Source: Ursus arctos
Lineage: Eukaryota > Chordata > Mammalia > Carnivora > Ursidae
Direction of reading: 5' to 3'
DNA: 64,000 nucleotides
Assembly (NCBI RefSeq): GCF_023065955.2
Contig: NW_026622930.1
Coordinates: 24,715,449 to 24,779,448, forward strand
The first letter of the stretch is position 1; each line of letters begins with the position of its first letter. The position numbers were made by a program, and so were the translations under genes. Below, piece by piece: positions 11,593 to 22,735 of the stretch. The notes under the pieces were generated by a model that saw only the letters and a list, made by a program, of their open reading frames with translations, did not search any database and had not been told where the DNA came from.

Positions 11593-12121
11593 CTATCTTA
11601 GCTCAGGCTACTAGAACAAAATGACATAACCAGGGAGCTTAAACAAAGGACATTTATTGCTCACCGTTCTAGAGGTTGGAAGTCCCAGAAGAGTTGCCAG
11701 CATGGTCCAGTTCTGGTAGAGACTCTCTCATGAGTTGCAGACAGCTGACTTTTATATTTTCACATGATGGAAGCAGAGCTAGTTGGCTCTCTGGCTTCTC
11801 CTAAGCATACTAATCAAATTCACAAAGGCTCCAACCTCATGACTTAATCACCTTCAAAGGCCCACCTCCAAATACCAACACTTTGGGGGGCACTTGGGTG
11901 GCTCAGGTGGTTAAGCGTGAAGCTCTTGATCTCAGCTCAGGTCTTGATCTCAGGGTCGTGAGTTCAATCCCTGTGTTGGGCTCCATGCTGGGTGTGGCGC
12001 CTACTTGAAAAACAAAACCCAAAACAAAACAGACAAACAAAAAACAAATATCATCACACTGGGATTAGTATTTCAACATATGAATTTGGGAGGAGACACA
12101 AACATTCAGCCCATAACACCA
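11593..12121 (-). mobile_element. MLT1 LTR in reverse, split by a SINE
   Basis: In reverse orientation it carries GGACATTTATTGCTCACCG, TCTAGAGGTTGGAAGTCCC, CCTCATGACTTAATCACCTT and, after the SINE, TTTCAACATATGAATTTGGG and CATTCAGCCCATAACACC. These are the MLT1 landmarks. It is a solitary LTR inserted in the L1, with no retroviral gene. Confidence 0.88.
11884..12047 (+). mobile_element. Can-SINE inside the MLT1 LTR
   Basis: Starts GGGGCACTTGGGTGGCTCAG and contains GATCTCAGGGTCGTGAGTTC and CCATGCTGGGTGTGGCGCC, an older SINEC subfamily. A-rich tail. The flanks AAATACCAACAC (left) and AAATATCATCAC (right) look like a slightly diverged target duplication. Confidence 0.88.
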
Positions 12122-12129
12122 ACTGCTTG

Positions 12130-12829
12130 CCAGCTACAAGGAATTCACTTTATATATAACAGTATAGGAAGGTTGAAAGTAAAAGGGTGAAAAAGATGTG
12201 CCTTGCAAATATTAATCTGAAGAAAACAGAAGTATCTATATTAATATCAGATAAATTAGATTTCAGAGCAAAGAAAATTACCAGACAAAAAGCAATGCAT
12301 TGCAAAATGACAAATGTCAAGCCACCAAGAAGACGTGGCAATCCTCAGTTGTACAGACCAAACAACAGAGCTGCAAAATGCATAAAGCAGAATCTGACCA
12401 AAAAAATGATCAGAGGAAGAGGGAAAATCATAATATGCTTGGAGACTTCAATGCCCCTCTCTCAACAATTGATAGAACAACTAAACAGAAATCTAAACCA
12501 ACGGAATCTGATCAACATTTATAGAACACTCCACAAAGCAGAAAACACATTCTTCTCAAGTGCCCGTGGAACACATACCAAGACAGACCATAAAATAAAT
12601 CTCAACAAATTGACAAGAGTTGAGATCATTCAGAAGGTATCTGACAAAAATGGAATCAAGCTAGAAATCAAAACAGAAACAGAACAGAAAAATCTCCAAC
12701 AATTTGGAAACTAAGCAGTACATTTCCACATAATCTATGGGTCAAAGAGGAAATTTCCACAGGAAATTTTAAAAAATATATTGAACTGAATTCAAATGAC
12801 AATACAGCATATTAAAATTTGTGGTTTTT
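12130..12829 (+). mobile_element. Old L1 ORF2 remnant, endonuclease part
   Basis: Bases 12187-12714 keep an open frame of 175 codons resembling the L1 endonuclease: KKTEVSILISDKLDF near its start, then LINIYRTLHKAENTFFSSA and TDHKINLNKLT. In intact L1s this nicks target DNA to prime reverse transcription. Here it has no start context, is broken at both ends and is a fossil. It continues the L1 on the left and is cut by the SINE that follows. Confidence 0.85.
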
Positions 12830-13026
12830 GGGGCGCCTGGGTGGCACAGCGGTTGGGCGTCTGCCTTCGGCTCAGGGCGTGATCCCAGCATTATGGGATC
12901 GAGCCCCACATCAGGCTCCTCCGCTGTGAGCCTGCTTCTTCCTCTCCCACTCCCCCTGCTTGTGTTCCCTCTCTCGCTGGCTGTCTCTATCTCTGTCAAA
13001 TAAATAAATAAAATCTTTAAAAAAAA
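12830..13026 (+). mobile_element. Young Can-SINE (SINEC)
   Basis: Near-consensus GGGGCGCCTGGGTGGCACAG start, CT-rich middle, AATAAATAAAATCTTT and an A tail. The target duplication AAATTTGTGGTTTT lies at 12815-12828 and again just after the A tail at about 13025-13039. It interrupts the L1 ORF2 remnant. Confidence 0.95.
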
Positions 13027-13039
13027 AATTTGTGGTTTT

Positions 13040-13522
13040 GTTTGCTAAAGCCATGCCAAGAGGGAAATGTGTAGCATTAATGCTTATATTAGAAAAGAGG
13101 ACAAGTCTTAAATTAACCATCTAAGCCTCACCTCAAGATCTTAGAAAAATAAGATCAAAATAAACCCTAAGTAAGCATAAAGAAGGAATTCAGAAAGGTA
13201 AGAACAGAAATCAGTGAAATTGAAAACAGAAAAAAAAATTTTTAATCAATGGGAAAAAGAGCTAATTCTTTGAAAATATCAACAAAATTGACAAACATCT
13301 AGAAAGGCTGACAAAGAAAAAAAAAAGAGAGAAAATGCATATTACCAGTACAGGAATGAAACAAGGAATACCACAACAGATACTGTGGATATCAACAGAA
13401 TAATAAGAGAATACGACAAGCAATTCTATGCACATAAATCAACAATTTAGATGAAATGAACCTGTTCCTTAAAAAACACAAATCACTACAAGTCACCCGA
13501 TATGAAATAATTTGAATGGCCA
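13040..13522 (+). mobile_element. Old L1 ORF2 remnant, continued
   Basis: A-rich plus strand with L1 phrases such as GAAATTGAAAACAG, CAATGGGAAAAAGAGCTAA and GAATACGACAAGCAATTCTATG. The frame is lost. It is separated from its continuation at 13990 by a later L1 insertion. Confidence 0.7.
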
Positions 13523-13989
13523 AATACCTTTTTTTCTCTTATTTTTTTAAATTGAAGTATAATTAACATACAGTGTTACATTAGTTTCAGGTGTACAATA
13601 TGATTCAATGATTCTACACAATTCCTCAGGGTGCTCTTAATCCCCTTTATTTCACCCATCCCCCCACCCACCTCCCTTCTGGCAACCACCAGTTTGTTCT
13701 CTGTAGTTAATTGTCTGTCGTTTTGTCTTTTTTCCTTTGTTTATTTCTTAAATTCCACATACGAGCGAGATCATATGGCATTTGTCTTTTTCTGTCTGGC
13801 TTATTTTACTTAGCATTATACCCTCTAGGTCCATCCATGTTGTTGCAAATGACAAAATTAAAAATAGAATTATCCTATGATCCAGTAATTCCACTACTGG
13901 GTTTTTACCCAAAGAAAACAAAAATGCTAATTCAAAAAGATATATGCATCCATATGTTTATTGCAACATTATTTATAATATCCAAGATA
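13523..13989 (-). mobile_element. L1 3' end with inverted 5' segment (twin-priming type)
   Basis: From right to left, 13848-13523 reads as an L1 3' end (ORF2 end, then CACCTGAAACTAATGTAACA and TAATTATACTTCAATT, then A-rich). Bases 13849-13989 read on the plus strand as the segment just upstream in L1 (ATCCAGTAATTCCACTACTG, TTGCAACATTATTTATAATA). Two abutting pieces in opposite orientation are the mark of a 5'-inverted L1. The old L1 frame on both sides carries TGAATGGCC and TGAATAGCC, a likely target duplication. Confidence 0.85.
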
Positions 13990-14215
13990 TGAATAGCCCT
14001 GTAACTTTTGAGAAAATTGACATTGTAATTTAAAAACTCCCAAAATAGAATGCTCTAGGCCCAGATAGTTTCACCGGAGAATTCTACCAAATGTTTAAAG
14101 AAGAATTAGTACCAATTCTATCGTAATCAAAACTGTGGAAATGGCAGAAGGACCAACACATAGATCAAGATAAAAGAACAGAAAAGCCCAGAAATAGAAC
14201 TCCAAACAAACACGC
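13990..14215 (+). mobile_element. Old L1 ORF2 remnant, reverse transcriptase start
   Basis: Bases 14050-14120 keep the GCCCAGATAGTTTCACCGG and AGAATTCTACCAAATGTTTA phrases, the nucleotide trace of the L1 PGPDGF..EFYQ motif just before the reverse transcriptase domain. It continues the ORF2 fossil interrupted at 13522. Confidence 0.8.
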
Positions 14216-14690
14216 CTAACCTTAATTTCCCTTTGTTATGATTTCTAACATATTCTAGGCTCCAGGGATTAAGATATAGACATTTTGGGGAAGCCATTAT
14301 TCTGCCTGCCACCAATATATCTAAAGAAATCAAAATGTTAAAATAAGACCAAGGCGGATGTAAGGGTCATCTGGCTGTGACATCTGTCACCCCATTAATC
14401 TCCAGGTTTGATTCGGCTGATCTGGTTGGCTAGTCGAGTATGCCCTTCCTCCCTCATGGCTCTATGTGCACCCCTCTTGAACCAGGCTTGATTGAAAAAG
14501 ACATCCTTCCCTGATAGAGGAGGACCATCTTAGGTCAAGGGTATATGAGTAGCTGCACTCCCCTGCTAGAATCTGCTAACAAGCCCTCAAGGTCCATTTG
14601 TAGGAAAATGTAGGGTAGTCAAGCTTCCAAGACTCCAGACACATCCAAATGTGGCATTGCATATGGCAGCCTGCCTTTCTTTAAAAATAA
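14216..14690. other. Unassigned repeat-like sequence
   Basis: Includes GGGAAGCCATTATTCTGCCTGCC, familiar from old LTR or LINE fossils that I cannot place. No exon or RNA gene seen. Confidence 0.35.
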
Positions 14691-15345
14691 AAATAACAAA
14701 GAAAAATAAGATCAAGGAATATGAAGAGAAAACAAATGGAAGTTGTAAACATGGAAAACATAATAATTAAACTCTCAATGGAAGGATTAAACAGAAGAGT
14801 AGATACAACCGAGGAGAAAAATACTGGTAATCTGAAAGACAGATGCAAACATTTCCTAGAATTTAGCTCAAAAAGACAGAAATGGAAAATATGAAAGAGA
14901 TGTTACAGAGGCATGGAGGGCAGAGTGAGAGGGTCTAAGATAAGCCTGACTTGGAGTCAAAAAAGGAGAGAAGGGGAAGGGGGAAGAAACAAATGTTTGA
15001 AGAGATCGTGTCTGAGGACTTCCCAGAGTTGTTGAAAGGCATCAATCCTACACCCTGGAGGTCCAACAAACTCTAGGTACAATAAATTAAAAGAAATTCA
15101 TACCAAATGTAGCACAATAAAATTGCAAAACATCAGAGCAAAAGAGATTTTTCAAAAAGCCAGCAAGAAGACCGATCACTTACAGAAGGACAGCAATTGG
15201 GTGATGGTTCACTTACCAGTGAATAATGGAAGCTAGAGACAGTGATGATACTGTCTTCAATAAGTCAACCTAAAATCTATACCCACTGAAACTATCTTTT
15301 CAGATCCAAAGTTAAATAATACATTTTCTCGTGATTAAAGACTAA
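14691..15345 (+). mobile_element. L1 fragment, ORF1 region
   Basis: A-rich plus strand with CTTCCCAGAGTTGTTGAAAG, CAATAAAATTGCAAAACATC, AAAAGCCAGCAAGAAGACCG and TACCCACTGAAACTATCTTT, the ORF1-flank phrases of L1M elements. A second, distinct copy from the 8950-14215 L1, since it repeats an earlier part of the element. Confidence 0.65.
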
Positions 15346-15350
15346 GCTCT

Positions 15351-15481
15351 AAGGTCTGAAACATATATAGTTTTATGTGGTATATGTACCATTCCCCCCA
15401 CCCCCCAGCAGGGAAGCACAAAGACCCCACATCAGGACCCCAGGACTCAGAGGCTAGAACACAATGCAACCTGGGCCAGCT
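15351..15481. repeat. 131-bp direct repeat, copy 1
   Basis: Runs from AAGGTCTGAAACATATATAG to CAACCTGGGCCAGCT. It matches 16467-16597 with two differences by eye: T versus C at the fifth base, and A versus G in GAACACA/GAACACG. Copies are 1116 bases apart in the same orientation. Flanks differ. Confidence 0.95.
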
Positions 15482-15489
15482 TCCAGTAA

Positions 15490-15672
15490 ATATTTCATTA
15501 AGTGCCTACTATAGGCTAAGCATGCTATATGAACCATCACAGTCTTATGAGGTAAGCATTGTAATTCCCATTTTATGTATGGGAAAACTGAAGCTCAGAG
15601 AAACTAAGAGACTTGCCCAGATCCCTCTGATTCCAGAGTCCATGCCCTTTACCCTATATCAAGGAGATGCAT
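15490..15672 (+). repeat. MIR SINE fossil
   Basis: Contains TTAAGTGCCTACTATAGGC, CAGTCTTATGAGGTAAGC and GGGAAAACTGAAGCTCAGAG, in MIR order. It lies between the two copies of the 131-bp repeat. Confidence 0.85.
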
Positions 15673-16466
15673 CTTAGATTGACAACGGTCTTTCCAGGAT
15701 CCTATTTCAAGGCTGGATTCAACATGGATATTTTGAAGACAAGTCTCCATATTTGAAGAGAGGTAACTTCAAACTCTCAGATCTCAAGAGTTTACCACTT
15801 CCATCCAGCAAATCTGGATAAGACTGTGCAAACAGGGGATCAGGGTTTGGGGAGGAGGAGCTTTCTACATGTGGTGATGTCCTGCACGATGCCATGGGGG
15901 CAGGGTTCTGGGAAGAGTGGCCCAATCCATTCTCCTTCTGCCTTTTCTTCCCTCTGTTTTGCCCTCTTACACCCACCCTGACCTTGCAGGCCCCATGCTC
16001 TCTAGTTTGGACAATCCTTCCATGATAGTTGTCATCATTTATCCTGCATGGTTGTCATGAAAACATTAATTGAGCAAACATCCAGGGGAGTACTTCCCAA
16101 TGTATACGCCCCATCATGGTTATTCTCCTCCTCTCTGTTTGATGCCCATCTCCACTGGCAACATTTGATGCCATGTTCCATAATTGGTGCTAAGAATCCA
16201 GTGACAAAAATGCTGAAATGGGATGACCATCATGGTTTTACCTAGCCGATAATCTCCCATCCCCAGCGGAAGAAATAGTCAAGGAAGACATCATAAAGAA
16301 ATAAACATGTAGCTTTTCTGTGGAGGAGATAAAAAGGAAGTAGGGGGAGAGATGGGAAGAGAAACAGAAATCACCATTATTCTTAATCATTACATGGCGC
16401 ATTAGAATAATATGATTATTCAGTGGCATTCTAATTAGGCCTAATGAAGAGAAATGGGTGTGAGAG
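15673..16466. other. Unassigned intergenic DNA between the direct repeats
   Basis: No exon, named repeat or RNA gene is visible. It has no counterpart after the second copy of the direct repeat, so a simple tandem duplication of the whole 1116-base unit is not supported. Confidence 0.5.
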
Positions 16467-16597
16467 AAGGCCTGAAACATATATAGTTTTATGTGGTATA
16501 TGTACCATTCCCCCCACCCCCCAGCAGGGAAGCACAAAGACCCCACATCAGGACCCCAGGACTCAGAGGCTAGAACACGATGCAACCTGGGCCAGCT
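16467..16597. repeat. 131-bp direct repeat, copy 2
   Basis: Runs from AAGGCCTGAAACATATATAG to CAACCTGGGCCAGCT. See 15351-15481 for the comparison. No poly(A), terminal inverted repeat or target duplication marks the edges. Confidence 0.95.
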
Positions 16598-17674
16598 GGT
16601 GTTCAACCATCACTTCTAATGGGTGTGGTTGACAGAATTGGTATCCAGGGAACCATGTTCACTCAGTATGTCAAAGAATAGACAGCCCTTGGCAGGTGAG
16701 GGGTGGGGACTAGCAGAAGGACACTTTGTGAGCTGTGAGTAGTACAGACTCTTGCTGTAGAAGGCAGAGTGGTAGGTGGCACAGGTGTGCTTTTATGTGA
16801 GTTGTGATCCCCTCCCCCCATATACCTGCCTATAAAGGATATCTCAGGATGCGTATGAGTTAGGAATGGGGCAAGGGTCAGATTTAGTGGGTAAATGCCC
16901 TAGAAAGTTTCAGGATCCCCAAATAACTGGCTATAGAAAAGGCAGAGGGGAAAATTACCCAGCCCACCCTTTGCTGTCTGAAGTAGGGCTGGTCTGCGTT
17001 CATGATGATGAATTCACCATGGACTTTGCAGTGTTTGAGGCCATGTCTCCCAAGAGCTGTTCAGCTGGATTCCTGGTTACAAGTTTGATAACCTCCTTCC
17101 CACCCTCCATCCCTCCCTTCTTGTTTTAGGGGAAAAGGGGACTATTCAGACTGAGGGCAACATAGGCCATGATCCAGACCAGAATGAGGACAGAAGGGTG
17201 GTTTAGATTAGGTCCTTTGGACCCTGTGGGCTGCATGGGTATGCCAGTTGGGACATCTTAAGTTATGTCGGTCAAAAAAATTTCAGGAGCTTCCTATAAC
17301 AAAGGCTTATTCTCATTTATCTTACATGTATTCAAGGGTGAGCTGGGGGCTCTACTCAGTATTGTCATCACTCCAGGACCCCGATTGATAGAGAAGCTGC
17401 CATCTGGATTATTGCAGGTTGTCAAAGCAGAGGGAAAGAGAACTCTAGCAATTAAATGCATCAGCCTAGAAGTGACACATGGTAATTCTGCTCATAACTC
17501 ATTGACCAGAATGATCACATGGTCCCTACCCAACCACAAGGAGGCCAGGAAGTGCAAACCTGCTGTGTGCCAAGCAGGTGGGGAGTTAGAAATATATGGT
17601 GAACAGCACGAATGAGTTTAAGAGGCCCATGATCCCAAGTCCATTGCCCAGGCAGTTTCCCAGATCTGTGGCCA
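16598..17674. other. Intergenic sequence, nothing recognised
   Basis: Mixed-composition DNA with open frames of up to 116 codons and no family likeness. No young repeat interrupts it. Confidence 0.45.
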
Positions 17675-18180
17675 TCAGCTACTCAGTCATCAAATATTTG
17701 CTGAGAGCCTATTCTCAATCCATCACTGGGCTAGATTCTGGGAATACAAAGGTGAGTAAGTATGGCCTTTGCCTTCAAAGACCATAAGGACTTATGTGGC
17801 AGGTAGACAGGCAAGCAAACAACTGGGGCCCATTACTGTAAGTGCTATGATAAGCAAATGCAGGTGCTATGAGAACATAAGATCTAGACTGAGCTAGACT
17901 GAGAAGTCTGGGCTGGCTTCTTGAAGGAGACGATGCTTGAGGGGATCCTGAGGATTAAGGAGGAATGAGGCAGAAGAAAGGGAAGGGCATTTCAAGCAGT
18001 GGGATGGTATATGCAAAGGCCTAGAGGCAAGAGGCTTTCAGGAAAGACTGAAATATGGCTGGCATGTAGGGTATGGAATACAATTGGTAAGAGATGATGT
18101 TGGAGGGGTAGGCAGTGGCCAGGTCATGAAAGGCATTTCCTGCCTTCCTGAAGACGGTGGCCTTCACCTTGTGTGTAGCA
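17675..18180 (+). repeat. Ancient LINE-like repeat, class uncertain
   Basis: Contains GCTGAGAGCCTATTCTCAATC, GGGAATACAAAGGTGAGTAA, GGGCATTTCAAGCAGTGGGA, GCAAAGGCCTAGAGGCAAGA and GCCAGGTCATGAAAGG. I know this order of phrases from old mammalian LINE fossils but am unsure of the family. A related piece lies at 59895-60150. Confidence 0.55.
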
Positions 18181-19125
18181 AGAAGACATCAGAAGTTGAG
18201 CTGCATTTTGGACAACCCTTTGGCTGTTGTGTGAAAAAAAAAATCACTTAGCTGGGGCAAGACTGGAGTCAGGACGAACAGTTGGGAGATGGTGGCAGAT
18301 AGTAAGTCCGGTGAGAGATGTTGGTGACCTGACCCAGGCAGTAGCAAGTGACGGATGGCAGCAGACAGAGTGCATAGCTTAAAGCTGCCTATCAAGTGCA
18401 GACGGTTGGTTGACTAGTTGGACAGGGTATGCATGTTGTGAAAGAGGGGCCAGAAGTTGTGTCCTGTTTTCTTTCTGTGCGAGTCTACTCTGTGGTGTCT
18501 GCGTTAACTGTTTCCTAGAACAAGGCAGGGCATAAAACTATTATTCAATCTGTCAGTACTTCCTATTTGCTGGAGGTGCCCTAGACACAGAGGATTCCAT
18601 GTGAAGGAGCCCAGCCCGTGCCTGGAGCATCTCACAGTCTTGCGATAGGGTCCTCACCCAGCCATGCTGAGGGGGGACAGGGCTGGCCGGAGGCAGGAGT
18701 GGGGCAAGGGGGTGCTAGACTTCCCTCGCACAGGTGCTGTCCAACTTCATTTATTCTAGCTCCACCTTCACAAAGGTCACAAACCCAACTCCCACTTACA
18801 TTGTTATTTCCTTAGTATCTTTATTGAACCCAATTCACTTTTTTAGCCTTATGTATCTATTTTAGCTTCTTCCTAAGCCAAACATCTGTAGATGATATGT
18901 TTGGATACACTAGTGATATTTTATGTAATACACATTGAAATAAAACAAAAGAAATTTTAAAATAAAAATTTTTAGATGCCCAAGCGCCACCAGAAAATAT
19001 CTTGCAACCACACTTCGAGAAACGCTGTCCTATAAGGAAGGACCTGGTTAAGTCCAAAATTGTGATTTTTTGTTTGTTTTTTAGGCTTACTCCCTAGGTG
19101 GCCATGACCTTTCTTCAGCATTTTT
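18181..19125. other. Intergenic sequence, mostly unassigned
   Basis: An AT-rich part near 18780-19030 ends in CACTTCGAGAAACGCTG, possibly a MER-type end. Nothing else recognised. Confidence 0.4.
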
Positions 19126-19317
19126 TTTAAAGATTTTGTTTATTTATTTGACAGAGATAGAGACAGCCAGCGAGAGAGGGAACACAAGCAGGGGGAGTGG
19201 GAGAGGAAGAAGCAGGCTCATAGCGGAGGAGCCTGATGTGGGGCTTGATCCCATAACGCCGGGATCACGCCCTGAGCCGGAGGCAGACGCTTAACCGCTG
19301 TGCCACCCAGGCGCCCC
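19126..19317 (-). mobile_element. Young Can-SINE (SINEC)
   Basis: The reverse complement begins GGGGCGCCTGGGTGGCACAG and ends with AATAAATAAACAAAATCTTT and an A tail. The target duplication TTCTTCAGCATTTTT is present at 19111-19125 and again from 19318. Confidence 0.95.
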
Positions 19318-19382
19318 TTCTTCAGCATTTTTATACTCAAATCCTTTTGGCAAAAAAGCAGTCCCTGACCTCTGCTCTTGCT

Positions 19383-19429
19383 CAAGCTCTTTCCAGCTGC
19401 CCAAGCTTTTTCCAGCTGCCCAAGCTTTA
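19383..19429. repeat. 19-bp tandem repeat, about 2.5 copies
   Basis: CAAGCTCTTTCCAGCTGCC is followed directly by CAAGCTTTTTCCAGCTGCC and then CAAGCTTTA. One change separates the two full units. Confidence 0.9.
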
Positions 19430-21124
19430 GACATTCAACAGTACACATGGTAAGGGCTTCCTGTGGGCAAGGCCGCTCTATAAGCCCATGGAGGGTGCCA
19501 GTGGCTACTTCCTTGCTGACTTGACAGCATCTGGTCAAGCCCAGTTGCTGAGGTTTTGCGCACTGCTGATTTACCTGGTCCCCTGCTGAGACAGGACGCA
19601 GCATTCAGGTGGCAGGGGTACCCCTGTTTGGGCATGGGCACAGAGGAATTCACTTGGTGTGAAATGCCAGGAATCACTGACATACAGGGCATGTTCTCAG
19701 GGGGACTCGAAGTTCTCTTCTCCAAGAGTTCCCCAATTGCTGTACGTGTGCCTTTTCCGCTTAGGAGGCAGACTGAAGCTCAGCCAGGTTGCCCTGTTTC
19801 TCTAGTAAAAACCTCCTTAGTCAGGAGACAGCTTCCCTGACAAGTTGACCCATGTCTTTTGCTGTCCCTTTCTGATCCTGGGTTCGGGATTCTAACAGTG
19901 TATCATTAAGGTCATTGATCGCAAGCACCAGGCACTGACCCTGGAGAGAGGGGGGTTTATTAGAGCAACACTGGAGAGTTTGCAGAACTAGGGAGGGGCG
20001 GACACTATGACTTCAAGTAGGGCAGGACCCCGAGCAGATAGGCAGCTGGAAGCTGTAGCAGGATCCTTAGGGGGCTGCCGTCATGTGACCTTGTCTCAGG
20101 GTCTGATTGGCCGAGTTCAGATCCTGGCCCCACCCCTTTGGGGGGAGAGGACCATATGGTTGACGGGACTCTGGAAGGGAAACGAAGAGGTGGGGTGCTG
20201 TTATCATAAAAAGAAGAAAGGAATGGTAAGTTTGAGAAAACCCAGACGTCTGCTGCTGAGTTGCAGGAGGAATAAGAGCATGAGGAAACTGGAAGGTAAC
20301 GTGGGGCTTTTACTCAACCCAACAAGTTGGAGGTCAGGAAATCAGACCCAGAGAGGTGTCTGGGGTCCCTGGCTCTTCCCCGGCAAAGCTGGGCCCCAGA
20401 TTTGGGCAGGTTCCCTGACTCTTTCTTCTACTTCACACCCTCTGTCTGTGGACAAAGAGAGAAATCGTGTGGCAGTTAAGTCTTTGGGTCTTCTCATCAC
20501 TCCCAGCAGGTGTATTTCCATTTGCTTATTCTTGGAGCGTCTTTACTTTACTACTTCAGTGCTGCATAAAAGAGGGTAGAACAAAGGCCCCACAACTAGA
20601 AGCCAACACCATCTAGTTGACTCCTGGCATGAAAGGGTCCAGTAGGATCACATGAGACCACTACTGCCCCAGCAAGGGGACATTGAGGAGGACAGATGGC
20701 TCAGGTTGACTCCCATCCTTCTCACTAACCCCAGGATACCCATTTCCCCCCCCCCCCCAGTTCCAGAAGACACCCCAAGGAAGATGAATTGGGCTGTTGA
20801 CTCTGAGCAGAAGGAGACTGAGAGCCTAGGTCCTTTTCCAAAAGTGAGGCACTGTCTGTGCCCGCGTCTTAGAATGTGCTGGCTTCACGGCTCTGACAGC
20901 ATGAAGGATGTTTGGTTTTGTTCCCAGTGCTGTTACCATTTATCATCCTTTTGTAAAAGCTGGCACCCTCCACCTGTCCCCTCTTCCTTCTCGCCGTCTC
21001 CCAATCCCCACCTCCAATCCAACCTCCCCAGCCTGCCCGTATCCCCTGCCACTAAGGGGAGCCCTCTCGTATTTCACCCCAGAGAGAATGCTCCCACATG
21101 GGTTTCCAGAAGCCCAAGAGACAC
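19430..21124. other. Intergenic sequence, nothing recognised
   Basis: A 190-codon open frame at 20007-20579 (+) has no family likeness and is not backed by splice or codon evidence. A C run occurs at about 20746-20759. No named repeat. Confidence 0.45.
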
Positions 21125-21560
21125 CCCAACTGAATTCAACTCAAACATTTGCTGAGCAATTCTTGTGGGCAAACTACCTTGCGCCGGGATGGTAAGAGAC
21201 ACGTCCCCGAGTTCAGGCACCTGCATTCCAGTAAGGAAATAACTGTGAAGACCCTGGCGGCAGAACACAGGCTCACATGGGGAGCGAGGGAGAAGAACCG
21301 CACATCCGGAGGGTCTGGGAAAGGCAGGGCGAGAGCCTTTCAAAGAGCAGAGGCAGCTGGGTGGAGGACGGTGGAAGACAGAAGGCGTGGATCAAGACTG
21401 AGTGGGGAGATCTTCAGGAAAAGATGGCTGAGAACCCAGGGGCGAAGTCACAGTCGGGAAGAGGAGCTGTCACAGATGAGCTGGTTGAAGGTGAGGGAGG
21501 AGGGGCCGGTGGAAGGGACAAGGGTGAGGAGACAAGAGAGAGGACATCACTGATGGCGCA
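21125..21560 (+). repeat. Ancient LINE-like repeat, class uncertain
   Basis: AACATTTGCTGAGCAATTC and CACCTGCATTCCAGTAAGGA open it, as in the element at 17675, followed by purine-rich sequence. Low-confidence call. Confidence 0.35.
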
Positions 21561-21904
21561 AAGGCCCAAAAGGGGCTGGAGAGGCAGGGCCAAGTCAGGC
21601 TGGCTACAGGGGGAAACACCTTATTTCAAGAAATCAGAGGACATCTTACTTCAAAAGCAAAGGAAAGGAAGACATTAGTATGTGACCGTTGGGGGAAAAC
21701 TGGATGATAGAAGGGAGCCGTGCTGGTTCCATCTTCGAGGTGAATCAGGAGGTGATGTCACCTGCTAAAGCACCGGATTGGTTTGAGACCTTAGAGTGCG
21801 GGAAGTTGGAATACCCACAGAGGATAAAGTAAAAATATAGGGGAAAATAGAAAATAAAAGGTCTGAGGAATAACAGTGCTGTTTAACATTAAGGCCGCTG
21901 CAGA

Positions 21905-22250
21905 GATTCATTCTCACCCCCTGGGCCTTTGCACATGCTGTTTCCTCTACGGGAGCATGCTGCCACCCGTGCTTTACATGGTTAGCTCTTTCAGAGGCCT
22001 CTTCAGACCAGGCCTCTCCCCCATTGTTCTCCATCTCAGTTCCTGTATTCCGTTCTAGTGCTCACGCTTGTAATTACTTCGTTAGCTGCTGCTTCTTTTT
22101 CTTCAGTCTGTCTCACCCAGCTAGTATGTCAGCCCCAGGGGAGCAGAGAGCACAGCTGTCTGGTTTACTCCTGCGTCCTCAGTGTCTAGCCACGGGTCAG
22201 ACCCATAGCAGGAACTCAACCAACACCTGTTGAGTCGAGGAATGAATGTT
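21905..22250 (+). repeat. L2 LINE 3' end
   Basis: Contains GGGCCTTTGCACATGCTGTT, AGAGGCCTCTTCAGACCAGG, then CAGTGTCTAGCCACGGGTC and AGCAGGAACTCAACCAACAC, the standard L2 end, finishing with a GAATGA repeat. Confidence 0.85.
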
Positions 22251-22594
22251 GAGGAACGTGCGTTGCTGGGGAGCTGGCAGCCAGGCTGAGCGGTGCTCCC
22301 CGGGGTTGAGGGCTGCAGGCAGAAGCTAAGGAGGAGATGGGAGTGCAAGACACTTATAGGTGGTGGGAGGTAGGGGGTAATCTGTGGCAGATAAAAGGAG
22401 GCAAATCATAGCATGTGGCCTAGAAGGCAGAACTGGGATAGAGTGGGGAAGTTGCGGTTGGGGGGGGGGGACAGTGAGGGGAGGAGCAGGGGGAGCTGGG
22501 TAGAGATGAAAGGAAAGCAGGGGTAGTCTCAACCCACGAGTTAGTGACCACATGTTTGCAGAAAATGGGATGGATTGTCCGGGATGTAGGTAGG

Positions 22595-22735
22595 CTTGCC
22601 AGATTCAGCAAATGAAAATCCAGGGCACCCGGTTACATTTAAATTTCAGACGAACGACAGATAATCCCATGCCATACTTGGGACATGCTTAGACTACAAG
22701 ATCTTGTTTATCTGGCATTCAGATGTGACTGGGCA
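22595..22735. repeat. Palindromic MER-type DNA transposon fossil
   Basis: Begins GCTTGCCAGATTCAGCAAAT and ends with ATCTGGCATTCAGATGTGAC and TGGGCATC, an inverted arrangement around ATCCCATGCCATACTTGGG. It is a non-autonomous DNA element whose exact name I cannot give. Confidence 0.65.

Noticed and set aside
12187..12714. 175-codon frame with L1 endonuclease likeness as a gene
   Set aside because: It is a broken piece of an old L1 ORF2, listed as a mobile element, not a host gene.
12830..13026. tRNA gene in the SINE heads
   Set aside because: Can-SINE heads derive from a tRNA and keep pol III box-like text, but none here can fold as a full tRNA in my reading.
15351..16597. Simple tandem duplication of a 1116-base unit
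   Set aside because: Sequence after the second copy does not match that after the first, and sequence before the copies differs too.
20007..20579. 190-codon plus-strand open frame
   Set aside because: No recognisable domain, no splice context and no likeness to a retrogene; length is possible by chance in 64 kb of GC-rich DNA.
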